Assembly (NCBI GenBank): GCA_002420085.1
Contig: DIHI01000161.1
Location: forward strand, 12,006 to 22,043
DNA: 10,038 nucleotides
Direction: 5' to 3'
From: Lysobacterales bacterium UBA5700
GTDB lineage: Bacteria > Pseudomonadota > Gammaproteobacteria > Xanthomonadales > Xanthomonadaceae
Shown here: positions 1-6,371 of the stretch, piece after piece
How the letters are laid out: each line of letters starts with the position of its first letter
How positions within the stretch are numbered: position 1 is the first letter of the stretch
The notes under the pieces: generated by a model
Told to the model about the DNA's origin: nothing
Databases searched by the model: none
What the model saw: only the letters and a program-made list of their open reading frames with translations
Position numbers and translations under genes: made by a program

Positions 1-41
1 AACGTGCCGGATCCTTGCCGCTGATTCAAGGCACAGTAAGA

Positions 42-959
42 CTAACGGCGCGGGCCGTCGTACTTCAGCCAGAGACTCGAACCACCTGCGAGAGCGCGGC
101 CATGCATGAATGCCGTGAGTGCCTCGCGACTGAAATGCTCGTGGTAACAGCTTCCGTAAAGCACCGTAGCCCGTGGATTGTCCAGCAACCAGGCATGCAC
201 AAGGTATTGCTCGGTCCAGTAGATGTGCAGGTCGAGCAGCCACGCTTTCGGCATGCCAAATGGCAGAAAAATGTCGTGGATATGGACGTAGACGGTCTTG
301 GTCAGCTTGGGCAACAGCCGCAGGTAGATGTGTACGCAATCGCTACCTGTCTTTACCGTATGAGTTGAATCGATGAACAGAATGTCGCCATCTTCGAGCA
401 TGGCGTCCAGCTCTGTGGCGGAAATATCCTGCACTTTGCGTGGAATGAGCGTGATGCCATTCAGTGTCTTCAGAAACGGTCGGGGAAACGGTTCGATGCA
501 GGTGATTGAGCCGTGCCCGTTTTCCTCGACCGCGCGCGCCGCAACCAACGTTGAAAAACCACTGCCGATTTCAACGATTCTCCCTGGTTTCAGCTTTCTC
601 ACAAATGCGTAGTAGGACATCGCATCGGAGTACGAAAACTGGCTGTTCTTCCAGAAGAATCCATTTTCACAGGTCTCCTCGTCGCCTTCCTCATCTGGCG
701 CGAAATTCGCGGAATAGTCAGTTAGCTCGGCAAGTTGTTCCAGCATCCTGGGGTGATCGAACAGCCGATCATCAAGATAGGGGACGGCACCGTCGGCGTA
801 CTCGAACGAAGACTCGATCTCCGCGATCGAAGGCACGGTCGCATAAAAATTGACTGGAGTGACATTGATGCCCTCCATCTGGAGCTTGTCCCGCAATGTG
901 CGTGACCAGAGAGTGTTTTTCAATGCTCTGGTAAACACGGAAGATTTCGGTGTATGCAT
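42..959 (-). CDS. Class I SAM-dependent methyltransferase (Methyltransf_24-like)
   Basis: A 305-residue protein from ATG at 959 to TAG at 42. Seen: a Rossmann motif I, VEIGSGFST, at residues 129-137; an acidic strand-2 end in ITCIEP (E156); a strand-4 block DILFIDSTH at 192-200; and HIHDIFLP at 226-233, followed by an aromatic WTEQYLVHAWL segment at 248-258. From family knowledge, this order and the IDSTH/HDIF pair fit the small-molecule or sugar methyltransferases (PF13578 type) often found among polysaccharide or glycosyltransferase genes. The first ~110 residues have no recognised domain. There is no signal peptide, so it should be cytosolic. The acceptor substrate cannot be read from sequence. 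It is the last gene seen on this strand and lies 222 bp downstream of the ribbon-helix-helix gene. A sampled 60-base stretch is about 53% GC against about 73% in a sampled aceK stretch, which hints at recent acquisition. The Shine-Dalgarno is weak. Confidence 0.88.
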   Translation of the reverse strand: MHTPKSSVFTRALKNTLWSRTLRDKLQMEGINVTPVNFYATVPSIAEIESSFEYADGAVPYLDDRLFDHPRMLEQLAELTDYSANFAPDEEGDEETCENGFFWKNSQFSYSDAMSYYAFVRKLKPGRIVEIGSGFSTLVAARAVEENGHGSITCIEPFPRPFLKTLNGITLIPRKVQDISATELDAMLEDGDILFIDSTHTVKTGSDCVHIYLRLLPKLTKTVYVHIHDIFLPFGMPKAWLLDLHIYWTEQYLVHAWLLDNPRATVLYGSCYHEHFSREALTAFMHGRALAGGSSLWLKYDGPRR

Positions 960-1021
960 GAGGACTGAATAGCCTTCTGTATCAAGTGACTGGCAACTTG
1001 GCGGACGATGCCATTTCGTGT

Positions 1022-1037
1022 GGATGAATTTTCATCC
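1022..1037. repeat. 16-bp inverted repeat, possible operator
   Basis: GGATGAA-TT-TTCATCC is a perfect 7-bp inverted repeat with a 2-base centre. It lies 63-78 bases upstream of the methyltransferase ATG on the minus strand and behind the ribbon-helix-helix gene. It is the most obvious dyad in the 222-bp gap. It may be a regulator-binding site, but nothing links it to a specific protein. Confidence 0.35.
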
Positions 1038-1059
1038 GGTGGCTGCTGAATCGGTGGCT

Positions 1060-1085
1060 CGGAGCGAGCTTGCGGAGCGAGCTTG
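1060..1085. repeat. Tandem 13-bp duplication
   Basis: CGGAGCGAGCTTG occurs twice head to tail, at 1060-1072 and 1073-1085, with no mismatch. It sits in the non-coding gap between the methyltransferase and ribbon-helix-helix genes. It is probably a simple local duplication and no function is apparent. Confidence 0.7.
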
Positions 1086-1181
1086 GCGTGCCGCGAAGTC
1101 TGTGGTCGCAGCCAGCCATCGAACAGCGAGGGTGGCCGGCGAAGCGGTATCAGGTGCTGCTGTGACGTTGCATGGTGCGGT

Positions 1182-1412
1182 TTAACGGCGCACCACTTCG
1201 CGCAGGCGCTTGTCTTCCGACTCGATCAGTATCTTCCGCCCGGACTGCTCCTGCTCGACGAAGAAGCGCTCGGAGTTGATGGCCCGACGCAGCACCTCGG
1301 TGACCGTCAGATGGTTCTCCTGGGCGGTCTTCATCAGGAATTGCACCTGCTCTTCCGGAAGATTGACCGTGACTTTGCGAACACCTTTCGGTGCGGACTT
1401 CTCTGCGGCCAT
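1182..1412 (-). CDS. Ribbon-helix-helix (CopG-like) DNA-binding protein
   Basis: A 76-residue protein from ATG at 1412 to TAA at 1182. Seen: a basic N-terminus; a strand RKVTVNL at residues 12-18; a first helix beginning PEEQ at 19; then TVTEVLRRAI at 36-45, the usual second helix with its LRRAI signature; and a charged tail with KILIESED at 60-67. This is the ribbon-helix-helix dimer fold, in which alternate strand residues would contact DNA bases. A GGGGGT stretch about 10 bases ahead of the ATG can serve as ribosome binding site. Many such proteins are antitoxins, but no toxin-like ORF lies next to it: the next gene on this strand is a methyltransferase 222 bp away, and aceK diverges on the other side. 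A solitary autoregulator or transcription factor is the better reading. Its targets are unknown. Confidence 0.82.
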   Translation of the reverse strand: MAAEKSAPKGVRKVTVNLPEEQVQFLMKTAQENHLTVTEVLRRAINSERFFVEQEQSGRKILIESEDKRLREVVRR

Positions 1413-1510
1413 GGCAGTGCGACCCCCGGAACGCTATGGATTCACGAACGACGATGGGACGGCGGACGATGCCCCTGCGTACACGGGCAGTCGCTCGACG
1501 ATCTGTAGGC

Positions 1511-1539
1511 ATGCTAACCAGACCGGCGCCGTATTACAA
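1511..1539 (-). promoter_or_regulatory. Candidate sigma-70 promoter for the ribbon-helix-helix gene
   Basis: Read on the minus strand, TTGTAA (1539-1534) and TAGCAT (1516-1511) are separated by 17 bases; each matches four of six consensus positions. Transcription would begin near 1504, about 90 bases before the ATG at 1412. It is a pattern match only. Confidence 0.3.
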
Positions 1540-1633
1540 CCGTGTCAAAGCCGGATCAGATACGGATGTTACCGGTGGGGCATGTGTGCCGGATCGGGGC
1601 GTGCTGGCCCACGGGCATCGCCTGCGATGGCCG

Positions 1634-1639
1634 TACACT
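1634..1639 (+). promoter_or_regulatory. Candidate -10 box directly upstream of aceK
   Basis: TACACT ends six bases before the aceK ATG at 1646, so initiation at normal spacing would begin at or next to the start codon. No good -35 hexamer is visible at 16-18 bases and no Shine-Dalgarno precedes the ATG. The same TACACT hexamer is found upstream of the tricorn-like gene. Support is positional and weak. Confidence 0.3.
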
Positions 1640-1645
1640 GAACGG

Positions 1646-3403
1646 ATGGAGCCCACCCGCCCGACCGATCCCATCGTTCTCCAGGCTGCCGAACTGGTCG
1701 TCGATGCCTTCGCCGACTACGATGCCCGGTTCGCCGACATCACCCGCCGAGCCCGACGCCGCTTCGAGCGACGCGACTGGGCCGGCGCTCGGCAGGATGC
1801 GGTCGCCCGCATCGGCCTGTACGACCAGTGCATTGCGGAAACCTTCGAGCGACTGGAACGCCGGCTCGGCGGCCGGATGTTCTCGCGCAGCCTGTGGACC
1901 CAGGTGCGTGGCGAGTACGCGCGGCTGATCGCCGAGAAACTCGACGCCGAACTCAACAAGACCTTTTTCAACACCCTGACCCGACGGGCCTTCAAGATGC
2001 GCGGCGTCGATCCCTCGATCGAATTCGTCGCCCTCGATATCGAGCCGACCGACCGCATCACCCATCCGGTCGCTCGCCACAGTTATGTTGCCGGCGACGA
2101 TCTGTCCCGCCTATTCCAGCGTGTGCTGGCCGATTACCCGTTCGCCGTACCTTATGCCAACCCAGCGCGTTGCGCCGAAGCGACGGCCGCCGCCCTGCGC
2201 CTGCGGCTGCGCGATTGGGTCGGCGAACCGCCGATGGTCGCCTTGGAGCTGCTGCAAACCGTGTTCTTCCGGGAGCGTCGCGCCTACCTGGTCGGCCGAC
2301 TGTTCGGCCGTGAGCGCCATAGCCCGTTCGTGATCGCCCTGGTCAACGAGGATGATGCCGGCATCCGGGTGGATGCGGTGCTGACCGATCGTGCCGACGT
2401 TTCGGTTCTGTTCGGCTACACCCGAAGCTACTTCCACGCCGATCTGCCGACCGTCGGCGATGCCGTGGTGTTCCTGCGCGGCCTGCTGCCGAACAAGCCG
2501 GTCGCTGAACTCTATACCGTGCTCGGGCGCGCCAAGCAGGGCAAGACCGAGCGCTATCGCGATTTCTTCCACCATCTCGGCCATCACGGCGAAGAGCGCT
2601 TCGTTCATGCCGACGGTGAACGCGGCATGGTCATGGCGGTATTCACCCTGCCCAGCTACCCGCTGGTGTTCAAGTTGATCCGCGACAAGTTCGCATTCCC
2701 CAAGAACATCGCCCGCGAACAGGTTCGGGAAAAGTACGATCTGGTGTTCCGTCACGACCGCATCGGTCGCCTGGTCGATGCCCAGGAATTCCGCCACCTG
2801 CGCTTCTCACGCCGCCAGTTCACTGACGAACTGCTGGCCGAACTGGAGCAGGGCTGCCGGCACAGCGTGGTGTTCGACGGCGACGACCTGGTGATCGTCC
2901 ACTGCTACATCGAGCGGCGCTTGCGCCCACTCAATCTGTATTTGCGCGAAGCACCGCCGGAGAACGCTCGCGCGGCCCTGCTCGACTATGGCCAGGCGAT
3001 CAAGGATCTGGCCCGCAGCAACATCTTTCCCGGCGACCTGCTGTTCAAGAACTTCGGCATCTCTGGCGCCGGACGCGCGGTGTTCTACGATTACGACGAG
3101 TTGTGCCTGGTCACCGAATGTCGGTTCCGCCACATCCCACAGGCACGCTACGAAGAAGACGAGTTTTCCCACGAAACCTGGTATCACGTCGGCGAGAACG
3201 ACGTCTTCCCGGCCCAGTTCCCGCGCTTCCTGGGTCTGGCCGCCGAGCAGCGCGCACTCCTGCTCGATGTCCACGGCGAGATTTTCGATGTCGATTGGTG
3301 GCAGCAGGTGCGAACGGACCTGTTGGCCGGTGCCTATGCCGACATCCCGCCCTATCCAGAGTCGGCCCGGTTGCCTGCACCGCGCGGCGTCGATCGCGAC
3401 TGA
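1646..3403 (+). CDS. aceK: Isocitrate dehydrogenase kinase/phosphatase AceK
   Basis: A bifunctional cytosolic enzyme that phosphorylates and dephosphorylates isocitrate dehydrogenase, sending isocitrate to the glyoxylate bypass during growth on acetate or fatty acids. The ATG at 1646 gives 585 residues, against 578 in E. coli. An open frame extends upstream to 1391, but those 85 residues overlap the divergent regulator gene and lack family character. Seen: nucleotide loop ADGERGM at 322-328; lysine in VFKLIRDKF (K343); D378; FPGDLLFKN with D464 and N469; and DYDE with D482. These fall at E. coli 315-321, K336, D371, D457, N462 and D475 plus exactly 7, so the catalytic kinase-fold machinery looks intact. 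The N-terminal ~310 residues would be the regulatory domain. No aceA or aceB is adjacent, so it stands outside the enteric aceBAK layout. There is no Shine-Dalgarno and a leaderless transcript is possible. Confidence 0.97.
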   Translation: MEPTRPTDPIVLQAAELVVDAFADYDARFADITRRARRRFERRDWAGARQDAVARIGLYDQCIAETFERLERRLGGRMFSRSLWTQVRGEYARLIAEKLDAELNKTFFNTLTRRAFKMRGVDPSIEFVALDIEPTDRITHPVARHSYVAGDDLSRLFQRVLADYPFAVPYANPARCAEATAAALRLRLRDWVGEPPMVALELLQTVFFRERRAYLVGRLFGRERHSPFVIALVNEDDAGIRVDAVLTDRADVSVLFGYTRSYFHADLPTVGDAVVFLRGLLPNKPVAELYTVLGRAKQGKTERYRDFFHHLGHHGEERFVHADGERGMVMAVFTLPSYPLVFKLIRDKFAFPKNIAREQVREKYDLVFRHDRIGRLVDAQEFRHLRFSRRQFTDELLAELEQGCRHSVVFDGDDLVIVHCYIERRLRPLNLYLREAPPENARAALLDYGQAIKDLARSNIFPGDLLFKNFGISGAGRAVFYDYDELCLVTECRFRHIPQARYEEDEFSHETWYHVGENDVFPAQFPRFLGLAAEQRALLLDVHGEIFDVDWWQQVRTDLLAGAYADIPPYPESARLPAPRGVDRD

Positions 3404-3448
3404 GCGGTGATCGATGGCGACATGTCGGCCGACATGTCGATCCACCGC
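3404..3448 (+). terminator. Hairpin downstream of aceK containing a doubled CGACATGTCG palindrome
   Basis: Immediately after the aceK stop, GCGGTG pairs with CACCGC at 3443-3448 around an inner dyad of two CGACATGTCG copies (3418-3427 and 3430-3439) separated by GC. The RNA can fold into a long imperfect stem. There is no U tract, so it could be a Rho-assisted terminator, a processing barrier or, as DNA, a protein site. Confidence 0.45.
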
Positions 3449-3580
3449 CGGCACCCCGTTCGGACCCTCCCCCAGCCTGCCGACGGCAGCCGCAAGGGCG
3501 TGCCCTGAGGCAGCCGCATCTCATTGTTTCGTTTGATGAAAGCAAGAATCGCGTGGCAGCCGAACGGGTGATCGGATGAC
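3449..3580. other. Non-coding stretch between the aceK hairpin and the sigma-54-like element
   Basis: No gene is supported here. It holds a small AGGGC-GT-GCCCT dyad (3496-3507) between two GGCAGCCGC copies, and an AT-richer patch near 3520-3550 lying 30-60 bases upstream of the sigma-54-like element. That is where an activator or bending protein might bind, but no consensus site was recognised. Confidence 0.4.
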
Positions 3581-3597
3581 TTGGCACGGTTTCTGCT
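3581..3597 (+). promoter_or_regulatory. Candidate sigma-54 (RpoN) promoter
   Basis: TTGGCACGGTTTCTGCT has GG at 3583-3584 and GC at 3595-3596 with the invariant 10-base gap, and a complete TGGCACG -24 block. The -12 block reads CTGC rather than TTGC. Transcription would start near 3607 and run into the small gene at 3750, leaving a leader of about 140 bases. From family knowledge, such promoters require RpoN and an enhancer-binding ATPase. No upstream activator site was identified. Confidence 0.5.
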
Positions 3598-3737
3598 GAT
3601 GACGCCCGCGCCGCCGCCAAAGGCGATGCATGTGGCAACACCATCGACGCGATCGGGGCGGCTTTCCGCACCCGAATCGCACCGAACGCCACGCGCAGAC
3701 CGCAGCGAGCGGCGTAATCACACATCACACCACACAC

Positions 3738-3743
3738 AAGGAG
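3738..3743 (+). promoter_or_regulatory. Strong Shine-Dalgarno fixing the start of the Trp-rich protein
   Basis: AAGGAG lies six bases before the ATG at 3750. It decides for this start over the in-frame ATG at 3630, which has no ribosome site and would add 40 unlikely residues. Confidence 0.8.
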
Positions 3744-3749
3744 TTGACG

Positions 3750-4055
3750 ATGTCCTCGAATCAATACACCTGGACCCTCGAAGCCTACCAGCAGCATGGC
3801 AACCTCTGGCTCAAGTGGCAGACCAATGCCCCGTTCCGTGCCCAGCAGGGCCGGATCACGGTCTACAAGAGCACCAGCTTCCCGAGCAATCCGACCGACA
3901 ACGTGGACAAATGGAGTTGGGACAACGAGAACGGCGGCGGCAGCGGCTGGGATACCGGCCTGTCCTGGGGTTCCAACTGGTACTGCGCCTGGATTGCCGA
4001 GAAGAGCCCGAACGGACCCTATACCTACGTCACGAAGCTGACCACCAGTTCCTGA
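3750..4055 (+). CDS. Unrecognised small tryptophan-rich protein
   Basis: A 101-residue protein that I do not recognise. Seen: nine tryptophans (positions 8, 20, 23, 55, 57, 67, 73, 77, 81), six tyrosines, one cysteine (C79) and almost no long aliphatic runs, with alternating polar/hydrophobic strands such as YTWTLEAY, NLWLKWQT and GRITVY. This predicts a compact all-beta domain. A Gly/Asn/Asp-rich loop, DNENGGGSGWDTG, sits at 58-70, and a WGSNWYCAW block at 73-81. There is no signal peptide, lipobox or membrane helix, so it is cytosolic or leaves by a non-Sec route. Aromatic-rich surfaces of this sort occur in lectin-like and carbohydrate-binding domains, but that is only inference. It appears monocistronic, with a hairpin 15 bases beyond its stop and a sigma-54-like element about 155 bases upstream of its start. 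The coding call is firm because of the strong ribosome site and the protein-like composition. Confidence 0.82.
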   Translation: MSSNQYTWTLEAYQQHGNLWLKWQTNAPFRAQQGRITVYKSTSFPSNPTDNVDKWSWDNENGGGSGWDTGLSWGSNWYCAWIAEKSPNGPYTYVTKLTTSS

Positions 4056-4065
4056 TCGGAACCAG

Positions 4066-4095
4066 CCAGCGGCGCCGCCCTGCGGCGCCGACTGG
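4066..4095 (+). terminator. GC-rich hairpin after the Trp-rich gene
   Basis: CGGCGCCGC (4070-4078) and GCGGCGCCG (4082-4090) form a perfect 9-bp stem with a 3-base loop. CCAG and CTGG extend it past a one-base bulge. It begins 11 bases after the stop codon at 4055. No U tract follows, so it is an atypical intrinsic terminator or a 3' stabilising hairpin. Confidence 0.6.
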
Positions 4096-4256
4096 TCATC
4101 TCCCGCACGACAGGAATGCGTGACGGGCATTGGCCACGGGGGTGGCAACCTGTCATCAGCCGATGGCAGCCGACCTGCCGGGCCAGGCCGGTCCCGACAC
4201 CTTCCAGCGTGACGGCTGTGCTAGTCTTTTCGCCTCTTTCCAGGGAGGTACAGCCC

Positions 4257-5159
4257 ATGCACATGCATCTTCTCGGTATCGCGCTGACGACGGCACTGCT
4301 CGCCGGCTGCGGTGGCGCATCCGACAGCGAGCAGGCCGCTCAGGTACCGGCAGCCGACACCGCCGCCAGCGCACCGGCAACACCCGCCAGCGCCGGCATT
4401 TCCGACACCGATCGCGCCGCCATCGCAGCAGCCGTAGCCGGCCCCTGGCGCACCCCGGCAAATGTTGCCCGTGATGACGCCCGCAATCCCGTCGAAACCC
4501 TGGCCTTCTTCGGCGTCACCCCGCGCCAGTGCGTGCTCGAAATCTACCCAGGCGGCGGCTGGTACAGCGAAATTCTGGTGCCGCTGCTGAAGGACGACGG
4601 CCACTACATCGCTGCCGTCAACAACCCGGCGACCGCCAGCAACGAACGCGCCCAGGCGTTCTACAGCGAGCAGAACGTCGCCTTGCGCGCCAAGTTCGCC
4701 GCCAACCCCGAGGTCTACGGCGAACCGGAAATCCGCGAACTCGACATCGCCAACCCAGTGTTCGGCGAGCCCGGCACGGTCGATACCGTGGTCACCTTCC
4801 GTAATGTCCACAACTGGCTGATGGCCGGCACCGCCGAAGCCATGTTCAAGGGCTTCTTCGATGTGCTCAAGCCGGGCGGCGTGCTCGGCGTCGTCGAACA
4901 CCGCGCAGCCGCCGACGTTCAACCCGGCGACCGCAGCGGCTACGTCGGCCAGGCCCAGACCATCGCCATGGCCGAAGCTGCCGGCTTCGTCCTCGAAGAG
5001 GCCAGCGAGATCAATGCCAACCCGGCCGACACCAAGGACCACGAAGCTGGTGTCTGGAGTCTGCCGCCGTCCTATCGGCTGGGCGACAAGGACCGTGAGA
5101 AGTACCAGGCGATCGGCGAATCCGATCGCATGACCCTGCGTTTCCGCAAGCCGAATTGA
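4257..5159 (+). CDS. Lipoprotein-signal methyltransferase-fold protein (COG4798-like)
   Basis: A 300-residue protein starting at ATG 4257, chosen for the GGGAGGT ribosome site 7 bases ahead and because it opens exactly on a signal sequence. Seen: MHMHLLGIALTTALLAGC with lipobox LAGC (C18), then Gly at +2, which permits outer-membrane sorting; an Ala/Pro/Ser linker to about residue 48; and a Rossmann-like domain with VLEIYPGGGWYSEIL at 93-107, FRNVHNWL at 181-188, VLKPGGVLGVVEHR at 203-216 and a C-terminal RMTLRFRKP. This is the 'predicted methyltransferase' pattern of COG4798, whose members often carry export signals. The position after strand 2 reads VNNP, without the usual acidic residue that holds the SAM ribose. 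SAM is not expected in the periplasm, so the ligand and activity are uncertain. The gap to the pseudouridine synthase is 105 bp, so co-transcription is possible but unproven. Confidence 0.85.
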   Translation: MHMHLLGIALTTALLAGCGGASDSEQAAQVPAADTAASAPATPASAGISDTDRAAIAAAVAGPWRTPANVARDDARNPVETLAFFGVTPRQCVLEIYPGGGWYSEILVPLLKDDGHYIAAVNNPATASNERAQAFYSEQNVALRAKFAANPEVYGEPEIRELDIANPVFGEPGTVDTVVTFRNVHNWLMAGTAEAMFKGFFDVLKPGGVLGVVEHRAAADVQPGDRSGYVGQAQTIAMAEAAGFVLEEASEINANPADTKDHEAGVWSLPPSYRLGDKDREKYQAIGESDRMTLRFRKPN

Positions 5160-5170
5160 GGCTTGCGGCC

Positions 5171-5240
5171 GGGATTCGAGATTCGGGATTCGGGGGTGGC
5201 GTCGCATTCACTCGGCGCCGCCCCCGATCCCAATCCCGAT
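5171..5240. repeat. GGGATTCG-type intergenic repeat forming an imperfect hairpin
   Basis: GGGATTCGAGATTCGGGATTCG is a run of near 8-base repeats, answered on the other arm by CCCCCGATCCCAATCCCGATT. The two arms (about 5180-5202 and 5214-5239) pair imperfectly around TCGCATTCACTC. Short GGGATTCG runs of this sort are familiar between genes of Xanthomonas relatives. It may act as a terminator or attenuator between the lipoprotein and pseudouridine synthase genes. Confidence 0.5.
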
Positions 5241-5264
5241 TTTCAGCCGCGATTTCCGGCCGTC

Positions 5265-5822
5265 ATGTTGATCGCCTGCAACAAGCCCTACGGAACGCTC
5301 TGTCAGTTCACCGACGAGCGCCACGACGGTCCGGCGCGAGCGACCCTTGCCGACCTGCACCTGCCGTCAGGCGTCTATCCCGCCGGACGACTGGATCGTG
5401 ACTCCGAGGGTTTGCTGCTGCTCAGTGACGACGGCGCACTGATCGCCCGGATCGCCCATCCGCGCCACAAGCAGCCGAAGACCTACCTGGTCCAGGTCGA
5501 GGGCGAGGCACGGCCTGATCACCTCAGCCGGCTGACCGAAGGGGTGCTGCTCAACGATGGCCCGGCGCGGGCAGTGCGCGCCGAGCGGGTGGCACCACCG
5601 ACCTGGCTGTGGCCACGCGATCCGCCCGTGCGCTTCCGCAAGACCGTGGCCGACACCTGGATCGAACTGGTCCTCGACGAAGGCCGCAATCGCCAGGTCC
5701 GACGGATGACCGCCGCCGTCGGCCTGCCGACTCTGCGACTGATCCGCATCGCCATCGGCCGCCATCGACTCGACGGACTGGCCCCCGGGCAGTGGCGAAT
5801 CCTGGCCCAGCCACACACGTGA
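5265..5822 (+). CDS. rluE: 23S rRNA pseudouridine synthase, RluE group
   Basis: A 185-residue protein from ATG 5265 to TGA 5822. Seen: the N-terminal ACNKPYGTLCQFT strand typical of the RsuA/RluB/E/F family (residues 4-16); the catalytic motif GRLDRDSEGLLLL with aspartate D44; the KTYLVQVEG segment that follows it; and the C-terminal LVLDEGRNRQVRRMTAAVGLPTLRLIRIAIG block. E. coli RluE makes pseudouridine 2457 in 23S rRNA, and the YPAGRLDRDSEGLL wording is closest to RluE. It is somewhat shorter than the 217-residue E. coli protein because it lacks the N-terminal tail and has no S4 domain, which is normal for RluE. The frame continues upstream to 5163, but those residues come from the repeat sequence and are not part of the family. 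The Shine-Dalgarno is poor. It converges on the membrane protein gene at 5904. Confidence 0.92.
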   Translation: MLIACNKPYGTLCQFTDERHDGPARATLADLHLPSGVYPAGRLDRDSEGLLLLSDDGALIARIAHPRHKQPKTYLVQVEGEARPDHLSRLTEGVLLNDGPARAVRAERVAPPTWLWPRDPPVRFRKTVADTWIELVLDEGRNRQVRRMTAAVGLPTLRLIRIAIGRHRLDGLAPGQWRILAQPHT

Positions 5823-5903
5823 TCGCCGGGGTGGCCTTCATGTCGACACCAGTGGCGTCGTGCTACGACTCATCTTGCCGCTAAATGCCATCCGCCGACC
5901 GTT

Positions 5904-6371
5904 TCAGCGCACGCCGCGACGAGACGCCAACCACGAATGCACCAGGGCCGCCGCTGCCACCGAGAAGACCACGGACAGTTCAACGCCATAGCCCCACCAC
6001 GGGCGGTTCAGCAACACGCTGGAGATCAGGTCGGTCTGATCATGGTCGTAGAACACCAGTACGTTCAGGCCGATGAAGAAGCCAGCGATGAACACCACCA
6101 GAGTCAGCACACGCGAAGTGCCGGCCACCCTGAGCACGACCAGACAGGCCAGGAACACCGCGATACCAGCCCCGAGCAAGCCGACCACGGCAAAACTCCA
6201 GAGCAGACTGGCCAGTTCCGGCGAAGCGATGGCAGCAAACCACGTCAGGAAACCCACCGAATCGGCGATCGCCGCCGTCCGGGCGATCAGTGGCACAACC
6301 GCGAACGACACCACCACGCCAGCACAGGCCACCAGCGCGGATACAACCACCATGCGACTCGACGTGATCAA
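5904..6371 (-). CDS. Four-helix integral membrane protein of unknown function
   Basis: I do not recognise the family. With TTG at 6371 as start it is 155 residues, ending at TGA 5904. TTG is preferred because AAGGAG (6383-6378) sits six bases ahead of it. The open frame reaches an ATG at 6413 (169 residues), and an internal ATG at 6353 also exists, but neither has a usable ribosome site. Seen: four hydrophobic stretches, at about 7-30, 57-80, 87-108 and 129-148; polar loops between them including YDHDQTD at 108-114 and NRPWWGYG at 122-129; and a basic C-terminus, SRRGVR, which suggests a cytoplasmic end. It is small, with no catalytic motif, and might be a stress or transport accessory protein. 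Transcription comes from the repeat-rich gap at 6414-6742. Confidence 0.72.
   Translation of the reverse strand: MITSSRMVVVSALVACAGVVVSFAVVPLIARTAAIADSVGFLTWFAAIASPELASLLWSFAVVGLLGAGIAVFLACLVVLRVAGTSRVLTLVVFIAGFFIGLNVLVFYDHDQTDLISSVLLNRPWWGYGVELSVVFSVAAAALVHSWLASRRGVR

Noticed and set aside
1182..1412. Toxin-antitoxin module
   Set aside because: The ribbon-helix-helix protein has no small toxin ORF overlapping or adjacent on either side.
1391..1645. 85-residue N-terminal extension of AceK
   Set aside because: It overlaps the divergent ribbon-helix-helix gene start and is Arg-rich without family similarity; start at 1646 gives the normal AceK length.
2111..3454. Two minus-strand open frames (2111-2797 and 2807-3454) opposite aceK
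   Set aside because: Both are complementary to the conserved aceK coding frame and have no features of their own.
3480..3520. Riboswitch suggested by GGCAGCCGC repeats and an AGGGC/GCCCT dyad
   Set aside because: It lies upstream of the likely sigma-54 start site and matches no riboswitch core that I recognise.
3111..4148. 345-codon minus-strand open frame across the aceK end and the Trp-rich gene
   Set aside because: Low-complexity Arg/Pro composition, antisense to two well-supported genes, and no ribosome site.
4221..5207. 328-codon minus-strand open frame opposite the lipoprotein
   Set aside because: Antisense shadow of a gene with clear signal peptide and family motifs; its Gly/Val-rich text has no recognisable domain.
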